From assembly GCA_033765235.1 (NCBI GenBank), contig JANRIG010000009.1, positions 262,709 to 326,708 of the forward strand: 64,000 nt of DNA, read 5' to 3'. The notes under the pieces were generated by a model, which was not told the DNA's origin, made no database searches, and saw only the letters and a program-made list of their open reading frames with translations. The position numbers were made by a program, and so were the translations under genes. Shown one piece after another: positions 27,083-36,965 of this stretch. Origin of the DNA: JANRIG01 sp033765235 (GTDB taxonomy: Bacteria; Bacteroidota; Bacteroidia; Cytophagales; UBA9547). Each line of letters starts with the position of its first letter. The stretch's first letter is position 1.

Positions 27083-29275
27083 ATGAAAAAAATAGTTATC
27101 ATTTTTATTCTACTCAGTAGCATTACGTTAGCTCAAAAAATAAATCATGAGGCTTATGTACAACCTCACAATGGCAAACCTACACTATTTGTAGACGGCA
27201 AACCTGAGTATCCGCTTATTTACTCCCTTACCGGTGTTGTAGGTTGCAGGTGGAGCTTTGAGGAGGTAGCGGCATGGAATATAAAGCAATTCAAAAAATC
27301 AGGCATACGCATTTTTAATGGCGAGCTATGGCCTGAAGACATATATGATTATAAAAACAAACGCTTTAATATTGACCTTATTCAAAAGCAAATAAGAGGT
27401 TTTAGTGAAAACGATGACAATGCCTACGTGATACTACGCGTACAAACCAATGTACTGGACTGGAACATTGCCAATCCTGATGAAACCACCCAATATGCCG
27501 ACAGTGAAGCAGGATTGCCTGTGGAAAAAGGCATACATCACCCCGGCAACTATGACTTGGACGCAGCCAAGTATCATAGTATTGCATCCGAAAAGTGGAA
27601 AAATTTCATGGCGGACTATTTTAAGAGATTACTAATCATACTTGATAGTGTACCCGAAGGCAAAAGCGTGATAGCCATCCACATAGGTGGAGGTATATAT
27701 GGTGAATGGCACAACTGGGGCTCACTCGAACATGAGCCCGATACCAGTATGCCCATGAAAAAGTATTATCAAAACTGGCTACTGAAAAAATACGCCACAC
27801 TTGACAAAATAAACGCTGCCCACAAAACTAAACATGTTGATATTAATAAAATAAGATGCCCAAATCTTGCTGATAGATCAGCAGTGAGCAAAGGCATATT
27901 TCGCGACCCACAATCGCAGCAATTTGTCATAGACTATTACGATGCCTATCATGATGCTATATCAGATGCCATATTGCATTTAGCCAAAACTATCAAAGAA
28001 AACTCAAAAAAACGCATTCTCACGGGCGCATTTTACGGATATTATTTTGCACTATTCGGGCGCAATGGCACAGCAGGGCATCTTAAAACTACCAAACTAT
28101 TATCATCTAAATATTTAGATTACTTGGCCGGTCCTCAATCATATACCGACAACTCTAAGCCTATGGGAAGCTCAGGGCAGAGCCGAGGCATACAAGATGC
28201 ATGCAGGCTAAACGGCAAACTGTACATAGATGAGCACGATCATTATAGCCTGCTCAAAGGGTCAGGCGATAATAGCAAAGACTCATTGATAAGAATAGAC
28301 AAAGCACGTATCACGCGATGCATTTTTCACCCCTTTACCAAAGGCTGTGGCACATGGTTTTACGATTTTGGTCCGGAGATGAAAACCGGCTGGTGGGACC
28401 ATGTAGAAATACATAAGTGCATAAAACGTGCAAAAACAATCATGGACTCCATATATACAGCACCTTACTCTAAACCCTCTGATGTGCTGTTTGTATATGA
28501 TGAGAATGTATATTTTTACACTGCAAATAGTTGGAAAAAAGACCACATTACACATACAGGTGTAGAGTGGGGCACCGAAGATGCCTACAAAGCCGGAGCA
28601 GTATTTGACCAATGCTACCTGTCAAATTTAGACAAAATGAATATAAGTCAGTATAAAACCATAGTGTTTGTAAACACCTTTTTGCTAACCCCTAATCAAG
28701 TACAATTCATTAAAAACCAAATAATTGGCAAAACACCTGCTGTGGTGTGGAACTACATGCCGGGAATATGCAACGGCACCAATCTTGATATTAAAAATAC
28801 AGAAGCACTTACCGGACTCAAATTTAAATATGTGTCTTTGACACAAAAACCCGAAGTGCGCACTTCACACCCAGACTTCAAAGAGGTAATGTACAACATA
28901 TGGCGACCGGGCGATGTATTGATACCAATATCAGAGGATGTAGAAGTAATAGCCAAATTCAGTGAAAACAACTACCCTGCTGTGGTATGCAAAAACTACA
29001 AAAACACACAAAACAAAGTATGGTTTTGTGCGCTGCCTTTGCAAAAAACAGAAATAATACAAGGTATATTCAAGAATGCAGGCGTACATTTATTTACCCA
29101 AACAGGAAATGTAGTATACGCCGGCAATAACATATTGCTATATCATACCGCCAAAGGCGGCAATGATGAAGTAAAATTGCCCACTGGCAAAATTATAAAA
29201 TTCAATTTTGAAAGTATATCTACTACCATATTTGATTATAGCACAGGTACTATGCTCCTCAACTCAGCTAAGTAA
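27083..29275 (+). CDS. Secreted glycoside hydrolase-like protein, TIM-barrel type
   Basis: 730 residues with a signal peptide ending at LAQ (about residue 18). The opening NGKPTLFVDGKPEYPLIYSL resembles beta-galactosidase/GH42-like or GH5-like enzymes. A GGGIYGEWHNWG segment around residue 200 could hold the catalytic acid, and LYIDEHDHY near residue 385 could hold the nucleophile. The later part (about 470-660) resembles the amidotransferase-like trimerisation domain of GH42. Assignment to a GH family is uncertain. Divergent from the DISM-transposase receptor, so the two could be linked in regulation. Confidence 0.75.
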   Translation: MKKIVIIFILLSSITLAQKINHEAYVQPHNGKPTLFVDGKPEYPLIYSLTGVVGCRWSFEEVAAWNIKQFKKSGIRIFNGELWPEDIYDYKNKRFNIDLIQKQIRGFSENDDNAYVILRVQTNVLDWNIANPDETTQYADSEAGLPVEKGIHHPGNYDLDAAKYHSIASEKWKNFMADYFKRLLIILDSVPEGKSVIAIHIGGGIYGEWHNWGSLEHEPDTSMPMKKYYQNWLLKKYATLDKINAAHKTKHVDINKIRCPNLADRSAVSKGIFRDPQSQQFVIDYYDAYHDAISDAILHLAKTIKENSKKRILTGAFYGYYFALFGRNGTAGHLKTTKLLSSKYLDYLAGPQSYTDNSKPMGSSGQSRGIQDACRLNGKLYIDEHDHYSLLKGSGDNSKDSLIRIDKARITRCIFHPFTKGCGTWFYDFGPEMKTGWWDHVEIHKCIKRAKTIMDSIYTAPYSKPSDVLFVYDENVYFYTANSWKKDHITHTGVEWGTEDAYKAGAVFDQCYLSNLDKMNISQYKTIVFVNTFLLTPNQVQFIKNQIIGKTPAVVWNYMPGICNGTNLDIKNTEALTGLKFKYVSLTQKPEVRTSHPDFKEVMYNIWRPGDVLIPISEDVEVIAKFSENNYPAVVCKNYKNTQNKVWFCALPLQKTEIIQGIFKNAGVHLFTQTGNVVYAGNNILLYHTAKGGNDEVKLPTGKIIKFNFESISTTIFDYSTGTMLLNSAK

Positions 29276-29584
29276 AATCTTTACAAAGGAATAAGTGCAA
29301 TAATATGTTTGAATTGTACCATTATATAATATTATTCTAAAAATTTGTATGATTTTTTTGGCAAATATTTGAAACATATATTTACACAGAGCGTATAGCC
29401 CAATACGTTATTATACAGTATCTGTCTGTAAATAAGCACTATAAGTATGTATTAAGATATATCTTAAATCCATATAAAACTTATAAATAGACAAAAAAAT
29501 TATATTTAAATGTATGAATAATGATTACTTAACAAATAATATTACAAAAAATCAGTATATTTTTACATTGTTAAAAAGCATAAT
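29276..29584. other. 309-base intergenic region with a 16-base palindrome
   Basis: No gene or RNA seen. The only clear structure is the perfect palindrome at 29452-29467, listed separately. I find no good TAnnTTTG promoter. Confidence 0.5.
29452..29467. promoter_or_regulatory. Perfect 16-base palindrome upstream of the DISM kinase
   Basis: TTAAGATATATCTTAA is self-complementary over 16 bases and lies about 118 bases upstream of the histidine kinase start. It could be an operator for a dimeric regulator. The region is very AT-rich, which raises chance palindromes. Confidence 0.35.
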
Positions 29585-31723
29585 TTGTACAAACATATAC
29601 TTATAATAGGATTAATTTTTATAACTCTTACAATATCAGCAGAAGGTGTATTGGAGCTTGGGCAAAATACCAAAGTAGAAAAATTGTCCAAATACATAGA
29701 CTATTATGTTCATAACACCCCTAATTCACACTTTTTTGATACCATACCCAGAGAGCACTGCTGCTTCAAAAAATGGATTGATGATGCTGCACCCATTAGC
29801 AACCCTGATGTGTGGCTCAAGGTATCCATAAAAAACAATGACCCAATTTCTACCCAATGGTATTTTTCGCTGGGCGAAACCAATCAAGATATTACAGTGT
29901 ACAAATTCAAAGACAGTGTATTGCTCTCTACCCAAAAAGCCGGCTTCAACATACCTCAGCGTGATAGACTTAGCAGAAAATATGCGTTCTTAAAATTTAA
30001 TATTGCCAAAGATGATATCAACACCTTTTACATACACGTAGTAAACAGAGATGAAAAACATAAGCAATTTTTCCCATTTTCTATACATTCGTTTTGTTTG
30101 TATTCAGAGTCTGAGTATTATGATAAATTTACAGAGATAAAATATACCAACTTTCTATTTTACGGAGCACTCATTTCACTGCTTATATATAATTTTGTAA
30201 TTTTTTACTTTATCCGCGACAAAATGTTTGTAGGGTATGTTAGTTTTATTTTTCTGCTATTACTATATAACTTATCCCTCGATGGCACCCTGCTTGAGCT
30301 GGCGTTTGAAAATATACCTTATGCAGATTTTTATTTAAGAATAGGTCTTGAACCATTAATTATTATAGGATTTTTATATACCAGCAAAGAATTTTTACGA
30401 ATGCGTGAGTTGCTACCTGGTTACAATATGATTATTAACTTAATTATAGGACTAAATTTTATTATTTTTTTACTTTATGCTTTTGACTTGTGGTACATAG
30501 GACGTGTATATACTTTTATGATGGCAGTGGTATCTTTCGGAATAATCATGATAAGTTCGGTCATCATTATCACCAAAAAGCATGTGCCTGCACAGTTTTA
30601 TCTTGCCTCTACTTTGATATTGGTAGTTATGATAAGTTTATTTGTATATTACAATTTGGGCAGACTACCTAATAATGAACTGTATAGCTATATTGAATAC
30701 ATCCCTAAAGTAGCTACGTTGCTACAACTTACCGTATTATCCATAAGTTTTGCATATCGTATCAAAACAGCAGAATCTGAATTAATCAAAGAACAGTTGC
30801 TCAGAGCCAATGAAAAGCAAATTATTATAGAAGAAAAAAACCGTGAACTGCAAGAAAAAGTAAGGGCTCGCACCATAGAGCTTGAAGACCAAAAACAGGC
30901 AATTATCATTGCAAACGAAAGATTGGAAGAAAAGGTAAGGGAGCGTACAAAAAAATTGCAAAAAGCCTATCGTGATTTATTGAACCTTAACTATGAGTTA
31001 GACTCTTTTATATATAGGGCAGCACACGACATTAGAGGACCTATCACTACCATCATGGGGTTGTGCAACATAGCACTGATGGAAAAAGACTTCAACAAAT
31101 GTCAGGAATATTTATTCATATTGGATAAATTCTCTAAATCTACACAGCTCACACTCAACCGTATATTGAGTGTAAACGATATTAAAAACAATCATATCAA
31201 ACTTGCAGAGTTTAATATAGACGACCTCAAAGAAACAGTATCTGCACTGCTAATAAACAACCCCGATAAAAACGCAATAAAAATCACTTTTGACTTTCCT
31301 CAAAACCATATTATATATGCAGATATGTATCTGCTTCAATTGATATTGCTCAATCTTATAGATAACTCTATAAGATTCAGAAAACATGATACCAATATTA
31401 TTCCCACATGTCATGTAAGCTTGGTTATTGATGAAAATTTTTATCGATTTACTGTGAAAGACAACGGAGTAGGTATCAATGATGCCATCAAAGACAAAGT
31501 TTTTGATATGTTTTTCAGAGGTTCGGAATATTCCAGTGGTTCAGGGCTAGGGTTATATATTGCTAAAATAGCATCCAAAAAGCTCAATGGAGAGGTAATA
31601 TTACTTAATACTGATGCTAAAGAGACTACATTTTTAGTAGAAATACCTATATTGAAAATCAAAGAAAGATTTATACAACAAGAGGACAGCCAAACCAACA
31701 TCACCAGTAAATTAATCAATTAA
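29585..31723 (+). CDS. 7TMR-DISM sensor histidine kinase
   Basis: 712 residues from a TTG start, signal peptide at about 1-19. Periplasmic DISM-type sensor (about 25-190), seven membrane helices (about 195-395), then a long coiled coil with two KVRxRT-type repeats (about 400-465). The kinase core has H-box AAHDIRGPI, N-box LLNLIDNSIRF, G1 DNGVGI, F-box DMFFRG and G2 GSGLGLYIAKIA, all complete. It should autophosphorylate in response to an extracellular ligand. No response regulator is adjacent, so its partner is elsewhere. The sensor architecture matches the nearby DISM-transposase receptor. Confidence 0.93.
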   Translation: MYKHILIIGLIFITLTISAEGVLELGQNTKVEKLSKYIDYYVHNTPNSHFFDTIPREHCCFKKWIDDAAPISNPDVWLKVSIKNNDPISTQWYFSLGETNQDITVYKFKDSVLLSTQKAGFNIPQRDRLSRKYAFLKFNIAKDDINTFYIHVVNRDEKHKQFFPFSIHSFCLYSESEYYDKFTEIKYTNFLFYGALISLLIYNFVIFYFIRDKMFVGYVSFIFLLLLYNLSLDGTLLELAFENIPYADFYLRIGLEPLIIIGFLYTSKEFLRMRELLPGYNMIINLIIGLNFIIFLLYAFDLWYIGRVYTFMMAVVSFGIIMISSVIIITKKHVPAQFYLASTLILVVMISLFVYYNLGRLPNNELYSYIEYIPKVATLLQLTVLSISFAYRIKTAESELIKEQLLRANEKQIIIEEKNRELQEKVRARTIELEDQKQAIIIANERLEEKVRERTKKLQKAYRDLLNLNYELDSFIYRAAHDIRGPITTIMGLCNIALMEKDFNKCQEYLFILDKFSKSTQLTLNRILSVNDIKNNHIKLAEFNIDDLKETVSALLINNPDKNAIKITFDFPQNHIIYADMYLLQLILLNLIDNSIRFRKHDTNIIPTCHVSLVIDENFYRFTVKDNGVGINDAIKDKVFDMFFRGSEYSSGSGLGLYIAKIASKKLNGEVILLNTDAKETTFLVEIPILKIKERFIQQEDSQTNITSKLIN

Positions 31724-31816
31724 AGATTGTCATTATGCCGTGGAGTAAAAAGAGGTGAATACAGACAGGTATAGTGTGGTGTAGTATACACTCTGCTGCA
31801 TAAGCTGGCATATTTA

Positions 31817-34060
31817 TTACTTGAGTATTATTTGTATTTCTGCTCTTCTGTTGAGATGTCTTCCCTCAGGATTGTCGGTGCCGTCCGGCCATTCGTTTGG
31901 AGCTATAGGCCTTGATTTGCCAAAGTAGCAGTCGTATATTTTGTTGCGATGTATCCCTTTATTTAATACATATTTTACAATATAATTGCCCCGCTTTTGC
32001 GAAAGCATCATGTTATATTTTTCGCTGCCTTTGTTGTCGGTATGGGTATTGATTTTGATAAACAATATTATTTTTTTGTATTTATCGAAAATGGTGTTTA
32101 AAGTAGCAATTTGTGCAGCATTGAGCGTTTCCATTTTGTATCCAAAATTGAAATTATATATGTGAGTGCTATCGCCGGAGTTTATTACACAATCTTTGGT
32201 AAATACATTTTTGTCATTCAATGATACATTATTAGTCACATTTTTGTGTGTAGTCATTGTGGCTGTATCTTTTTGCAATGCTTTTGCTGAGGTAGTATTT
32301 TCTACATATTTTATTTTGCCTGCAGTGTCTACTACTACTTCCAACTTTGGGGTGGGGGCTACCCAGCCTTTTTTATGCAATACTATTAATTCTTTTTCGT
32401 ATGCAGGCTTGTCAATATTATTTACAATTTTTTCATTTATTGTATTTTCCTTATTAATAATTGGTTTCAACACTATGTTTTTTATCAAATGATTGTATGA
32501 GTCTATATCTTTGGTATCTATATATATGGTATCGTTGTGGTATCCTGTGGCAGCAAATACTACCCTGTAAGAGTTGCCGGGTTGTAGCACAAATAAGTAT
32601 TTGCCTGTACTAATATTAGAGTTGAACAGTCCTGAAAGTTTTTGAGCTCCGTTTTTGGATAAATATATCTGTGCACCCACGTTATTATCTTTAGTGTCTG
32701 ACACTCTGCCTTTTACCACTGCCAAAGCCCTGTCTTCGTCTGGAAAAGTGACTTGATAAATATCTTTTTCGCCATAAGAGTCTTGCCTGATGGAGGATAG
32801 GTAGCCATGTTTATTATTTGCAGACAATACAAAAAATACATCGTCGTCGGCAGAATTAATGGGATAGCCCATATTTTGGGGCGCAGACCACTGTCCGTTG
32901 GGCAATTTTGTACTTTTGAAAATATCGTATCCTCCCATATTTTCATGTCCATTGCTACTGAAATATAGGGTATTGCCATCGGGGTGTATGAAGGGGGCGT
33001 CTTCATCATATTCTGAGTTTACCGAGTTGCCTATGTTTTCAGGTTTTCCCCATTTGCCGTTATACATACGTTTAGCAAAATATATGTCGCTACCTCCGTA
33101 GCCACCTCTGCGGTTGCTTGAAAAATACAAGCCATCTTCATTGGCAGTGAGGCTTGCACTGGGCTCCCAACTTTCGGGCAAGTTCACCTCTCCGTCTATC
33201 ATCACAGGTTCGCTCCAGTCATTGCCTCTCAGATAGGATACATATAGATCCCCTGCCCCGTGCTGCAAATCATTTTTGTACATGATGAGTGTATGGGCAT
33301 CTGCTGATAAACCTGCTACTGCATCGTGGTGGTGTGAGTTGAGGTTGTCTGATAAGTGTTTGGCAGCCTTCCATTTGCCTGTGCTGTCGCGCTCGGCATG
33401 AAATATGTCTTCAAAAAATTCTTTGTTATGGTCGAGCCGCCCCCCTGTGGATGTAGGTCTTCTTGAGGTAAAAAATATTTCTTGGTCATCGGCATTTACT
33501 ACAGGTACATAGTCGGGGTAGGGCGAGTTAATGTTTGAGCCAAGATTTTCTACTACCACACCCTTTACAGGGTTTTTGATATAATTCATGGCTGTTTCTG
33601 TGTTTTCTATCAGTTTTTTGATATTAGAATTTTTGTACTGCTTGCTCGTAGTGTCAGATTTTGATATATATTCATTGTATTTATCCATTGCTTCATCAAA
33701 TCTATAAAGCTCATGGTAGGTGATAGCCATCATTTTTACAGCTTCTATATTGCCTTTTTGTGATGCATATCTGAAATAGGGCAATGCCTCACTTTTGTCA
33801 TATTTTTCATGGATAATACATGTACCTAATCTATAAGCTATAGTTGGGTCATCAGGAAATTTAGAAACCAAAAATTCATATTCATCCAATGCAGCATTGT
33901 AGTCGCCATTGTCAAAATAATTGTCTGCCAATTTTAATATTTTTTTTATTTCAGAGGGGGTATATTCAGACATGACTTTGGCAGTGTCGCGCTGTGCGTA
34001 TATGTGCGTATACATGCTCAAGACACAAAAAATGATACCGCTTAGCTTTACAATATTCAT
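31817..34060 (-). CDS. PorE-like protein: TPR, PD40 beta-propeller, CRD and OmpA domain
   Basis: 747 residues, signal peptide ending near IYAQ (residue 22), no lipobox Cys. Order: TPR helices (about 30-150), PD40 propeller repeats with FFTSRR and LYFSSNRRGGYGGSDIYFA (about 180-430), a carboxypeptidase-regulatory-like fold (about 440-530), a linker, and an OmpA domain (about 635-747) with NTHTDNKGSEKYNMMLSQKR and NRRAEIQIILK that should bind peptidoglycan. This is the architecture of PorE, a peptidoglycan-binding partner in type IX secretion; similar proteins also occur as paralogues. PorE itself is a lipoprotein, so true orthology is uncertain. Confidence 0.85.
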   Translation of the reverse strand: MNIVKLSGIIFCVLSMYTHIYAQRDTAKVMSEYTPSEIKKILKLADNYFDNGDYNAALDEYEFLVSKFPDDPTIAYRLGTCIIHEKYDKSEALPYFRYASQKGNIEAVKMMAITYHELYRFDEAMDKYNEYISKSDTTSKQYKNSNIKKLIENTETAMNYIKNPVKGVVVENLGSNINSPYPDYVPVVNADDQEIFFTSRRPTSTGGRLDHNKEFFEDIFHAERDSTGKWKAAKHLSDNLNSHHHDAVAGLSADAHTLIMYKNDLQHGAGDLYVSYLRGNDWSEPVMIDGEVNLPESWEPSASLTANEDGLYFSSNRRGGYGGSDIYFAKRMYNGKWGKPENIGNSVNSEYDEDAPFIHPDGNTLYFSSNGHENMGGYDIFKSTKLPNGQWSAPQNMGYPINSADDDVFFVLSANNKHGYLSSIRQDSYGEKDIYQVTFPDEDRALAVVKGRVSDTKDNNVGAQIYLSKNGAQKLSGLFNSNISTGKYLFVLQPGNSYRVVFAATGYHNDTIYIDTKDIDSYNHLIKNIVLKPIINKENTINEKIVNNIDKPAYEKELIVLHKKGWVAPTPKLEVVVDTAGKIKYVENTTSAKALQKDTATMTTHKNVTNNVSLNDKNVFTKDCVINSGDSTHIYNFNFGYKMETLNAAQIATLNTIFDKYKKIILFIKINTHTDNKGSEKYNMMLSQKRGNYIVKYVLNKGIHRNKIYDCYFGKSRPIAPNEWPDGTDNPEGRHLNRRAEIQIILK

Positions 34061-34080
34061 CTAATGAATGTAATAACACT

Positions 34081-34114
34081 CAAATATATGTAAGTATTGT
34101 GTAATATCATCAAA
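34081..34114 (-). promoter_or_regulatory. Predicted promoter of the PorE-like gene
   Basis: A perfect -7 element TATATTTG (minus strand, 34088-34081) lies about 20 bases upstream of the start codon. A TTTG (34114-34111) is 22 bases further up, slightly longer spacing than usual. Confidence 0.5.
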
Positions 34115-34162
34115 GAAAAAATATTGTACGAAAAAAATATTTAATATACTTGACTACAGCAG

Positions 34163-34558
34163 CTATTTCTCTACATATCCACTGTTAATCCAGTCTTCAA
34201 TAGTTTTTATTTCAGTATCCGGCATCTTGCTGCCTCCTTGCGGCATAGGCGATGCACCTGATTCATGTTTGATAGATTTTAGAAATTTGGAGGTGTTTTT
34301 TTCTATGCTTGATTTGGAGTTGCTGTAGCTATTTAGACTGTATCCTGAATAATGCCCACTTCCATGGCATGAAGTACAATTGCGTGAATTAAATATGCTG
34401 CTCACATTGGCATAAGTCACGGCTGTGGTATTAGTATTGTTTCCTGTATTCGTATTCACAGGGTTTGCATTAGTAGGTGCAGGTGTCACTTTTTCGTTAC
34501 TACATGATACTGTAATTACCATCAATACAGACACCATAATATTGCTAACATTTTTCAT
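34163..34558 (-). CDS. Cytochrome c-like lipoprotein
   Basis: 131 residues. N-terminal signal with a lipobox-like TVSC (Cys 19), a Thr/Asn-rich linker (about 25-48), then one haem motif CTSCH (in NCTSCHGSGHYSG). A Met-rich segment SPMPQGGSKMPD could supply the sixth ligand, and EDWINSGYVEK is a typical cytochrome c ending. Likely a periplasm-facing, membrane-anchored electron carrier. It is on the same strand as the FGGY kinase gene (32 bases downstream of it), but the link is unclear. Confidence 0.8.
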   Translation of the reverse strand: MKNVSNIMVSVLMVITVSCSNEKVTPAPTNANPVNTNTGNNTNTTAVTYANVSSIFNSRNCTSCHGSGHYSGYSLNSYSNSKSSIEKNTSKFLKSIKHESGASPMPQGGSKMPDTEIKTIEDWINSGYVEK

Positions 34559-34590
34559 ACTTTAATATTTACATGATAAATGCCAATTTC

Positions 34591-36078
34591 TTAAAAATGT
34601 TTTAATTTATTATACAATTCGCAATATTTATTATAATGTTTTTTATAATTGTTATTCTCACTTTGTGGAATATATGTTGTTTTTGATTTCACAAGATTTT
34701 GCAGGCAATATTCTAAATTAGGGAAAATATCTACCGCTATCCCCGCCATCAGTGCTACCCCATATGCGGGCGACTCTGTTACATTCATAGTTGTATATGG
34801 GATATTCACAACATCACTTTTTATTTGGTTCCACAACTCACTTTTGGCACCTCCGCCCAAAGCCCTAATTTCTTTAATGATAATGTTACGTTGTGAGAGC
34901 ACATCAATATTTTTCTTTATCATGTAAGCTACCGCCTCCATGATAGCCCTGATAAAATAGGCTCTTCCCATGTCCGCTTTTATTCCGTAAAATACACCGC
35001 AGGCTTGCGTATCAAACTCGGGGCTTCCAGCACCTGCCAAGTGCGGAAGTATAAGTAGCCCGTCGCAGCCTGAAGGTACTTCACTTGCCCATTGAGTCAT
35101 GACTTTGTAAACATCTTCATTTTCTTTGATATCCAGCTCTTTACAAAATTCATCTCTAAACCATTTTAATGCATAACCTGCAGTTTGTCCGTAGGGTTGC
35201 AAAAAATATTTTCCAGTGATTGCATGGCACTGGCAAGGTAAATTAAGCGCTGCTTGTGTCAATGGGTTATCCATTGTAACCACCATAGCCATAGATGCAC
35301 CTGTGGTTTCGGTGGCAATACCTTCTGCTACGTTGCCACAACCCACTGCTCCTGCAGCGTGGTCATAAGCCCCCGTCACTACCAAGGTATTAACCGTCAA
35401 TTTGGTAGTGTTTTCCAAGCTTGGCATAATGTTACCAACTATTTGTCCTGATTTATACAGCATCGGAAGTTTCTCATCATTTATTCCTACAAATGATAAC
35501 ATATCTTGCCACCATGTCATATTTCTGATATCGAAATATAGTGTGGATGATACTACTGAAGGTTCGGTCACATATATTCCTGTAAGTTTGTAAATGATAT
35601 AATCAGACACCATCAAATATTTTGCTGTATTGGCAAATACATGTGGTTCATGTACTTTGAGCCATAGTATTTTGGTTGCAGTCCAAGTAGGTATCACTTC
35701 GGGCAGACCGGTAGTATGGTACAATGCATGACTATCAAATTGTTTCTTTATGATCTCAGATTCGTTGACAGACCTATTGTCGAGCCAAATTATGGCTTTT
35801 CGGGTAGGAACACCTTCTTTGTCCACGCAAATAAGGGTTTCACCTTGACTTGAAAATGATATGGCTGCTACCTGAGCAGAATTTATATTATTGACAATAA
35901 GAGCGTTGATACAATAGCACACAGCACTCCAATACACTTCACTATCCAACTCGCACACATCGCCTTTGGACTCTACTATATATTCTTTGATGACTTGGTT
36001 TAATATATTACCAAATTCATCAATTATAATACCCTTGACAGAAGTAGTGCCAATATCAATGCCTATTATATATTTCAT
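34591..36078 (-). CDS. FGGY-family carbohydrate kinase
   Basis: 495 residues, the usual length for xylulokinase/gluconokinase-type enzymes. The ATP site starts as YIIGIDIGTTSVKGIII, the second half has GAYDHAAGAVGCG and LLILPHLAGAGSPEFD, a glycine-rich phosphate-binding region, and GGGAKSELWNQI. Phosphorylates an unknown sugar or polyol. It follows the class I aldolase by 8 bases, so kinase and aldolase likely act in sequence: phosphorylation, then cleavage. LsrK (AI-2 kinase) is one FGGY branch, and LsrF-like aldolases pair with it, but no LsrB/LsrACD transporter is present. Confidence 0.92.
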   Translation of the reverse strand: MKYIIGIDIGTTSVKGIIIDEFGNILNQVIKEYIVESKGDVCELDSEVYWSAVCYCINALIVNNINSAQVAAISFSSQGETLICVDKEGVPTRKAIIWLDNRSVNESEIIKKQFDSHALYHTTGLPEVIPTWTATKILWLKVHEPHVFANTAKYLMVSDYIIYKLTGIYVTEPSVVSSTLYFDIRNMTWWQDMLSFVGINDEKLPMLYKSGQIVGNIMPSLENTTKLTVNTLVVTGAYDHAAGAVGCGNVAEGIATETTGASMAMVVTMDNPLTQAALNLPCQCHAITGKYFLQPYGQTAGYALKWFRDEFCKELDIKENEDVYKVMTQWASEVPSGCDGLLILPHLAGAGSPEFDTQACGVFYGIKADMGRAYFIRAIMEAVAYMIKKNIDVLSQRNIIIKEIRALGGGAKSELWNQIKSDVVNIPYTTMNVTESPAYGVALMAGIAVDIFPNLEYCLQNLVKSKTTYIPQSENNNYKKHYNKYCELYNKLKHF

Positions 36079-36086
36079 AAATAAAT

Positions 36087-36902
36087 TTAATCTTTTATGC
36101 CATACCTGGCAATGGCACTTACAGGATTTGTATTACGTTTTACTACATCACATAGTGCTTTTTGAAATTTGATTGGGTCGGGCACTTGTATGGCATTACG
36201 CCCAAATACTACCCCACGAGCACCATCTTCTATCTCTTTGGCGGCCAACTGCAATGCTTGTAATTGTGTAGGAGTTTTTTCTGCTCCCAGACCAAATACA
36301 GGTACAGGTACCGATTGGGTAACCTTTTTAAAATCATGGGTGTGAAATGTTTTTATCATATCGCATCCCAGCTCACAGAGTATGCGCACACTTGAATATA
36401 CTTGTTCTTGAAATTTTTCAGGTGATAATTTACCAAAATTCACCGGGAAAAACTCGCCTATTACAGGTATCCCCAATCTTTCTGCCTGATTTACCAGATA
36501 AGAATACACTTCTACGTTGCGCGTATCTGTATCTTCGTCTCCTGTACCAATAGTGAGAGATACAAGTACTATTTCTGCACCATTGCCTACTGCATCTTCT
36601 ATCTCTTGTGCTATTACAGTCTTAGCCTTGTTATACCCCCAGTGAAAGCAATATATAGTGCTCCAGTTGATACGTGTAATAGGAATAGGTGCACCCTTGT
36701 AGTTGAAACAATGTCTTGTATGCCTGAGCATACCGGGGCTTAAAAGCACCCCATCTACCGAGGGGCTTATTTTTTTGGCAGTTTGGGTGAGGTCTTCCAT
36801 ACCTGCTATTGGACCGTCAAATAATCCATGGTCAAATGCCACAATTACTGCATTTTTACTATTATTAAATAGTTTTTCGATTCTTAAATTTTTTCCATTC
36901 AT
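36087..36902 (-). CDS. Class I aldolase, DhnA/LsrF type
   Basis: 271 residues, TIM barrel. Begins with IVAFDHGLFDGPIAGMEDL, typical of DeoC/LacD-DhnA aldolases. The Schiff-base Lys is expected in DMIKTFHTHDF, and GLGAEKTPTQLQALQ and ARGVVFGRNAIQ complete the phosphate-binding end. Members include class I fructose-bisphosphate aldolase (DhnA/FbaB) and LsrF. Substrate unknown; operon with the FGGY kinase suggests cleavage of a phosphorylated sugar. Divergent from deoR and the aminotransferase. Confidence 0.9.
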   Translation of the reverse strand: MNGKNLRIEKLFNNSKNAVIVAFDHGLFDGPIAGMEDLTQTAKKISPSVDGVLLSPGMLRHTRHCFNYKGAPIPITRINWSTIYCFHWGYNKAKTVIAQEIEDAVGNGAEIVLVSLTIGTGDEDTDTRNVEVYSYLVNQAERLGIPVIGEFFPVNFGKLSPEKFQEQVYSSVRILCELGCDMIKTFHTHDFKKVTQSVPVPVFGLGAEKTPTQLQALQLAAKEIEDGARGVVFGRNAIQVPDPIKFQKALCDVVKRNTNPVSAIARYGIKD

Positions 36903-36928
36903 GATGTTAATATATGTTTATATATGTG

Positions 36929-36959
36929 CAATATTAAGATATATTTTGATGAAAACAAA
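36929..36959 (-). promoter_or_regulatory. Predicted promoter of the aldolase-kinase operon
   Basis: Minus strand: TTTG (36959-36956), 19-base spacer, then TAATATTG (36936-36929), one mismatch from TAnnTTTG. The implied start site lies about 20 bases before the aldolase ATG. An AATATT box overlaps the -7 element. Confidence 0.55.
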
Positions 36960-36965
36960 AAAAAT

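Noticed and set aside
31779..31791. Hairpin GTGTA-GTA-TACAC as a terminator between convergent genes
   Set aside because: Only five pairs and no T-run; too weak to list.
34591..36902. AI-2 (Lsr) processing operon
   Set aside because: An FGGY kinase and an LsrF-type aldolase are present, but the Lsr transporter, LsrB and LsrG are absent and the DeoR/aminotransferase partners do not fit.
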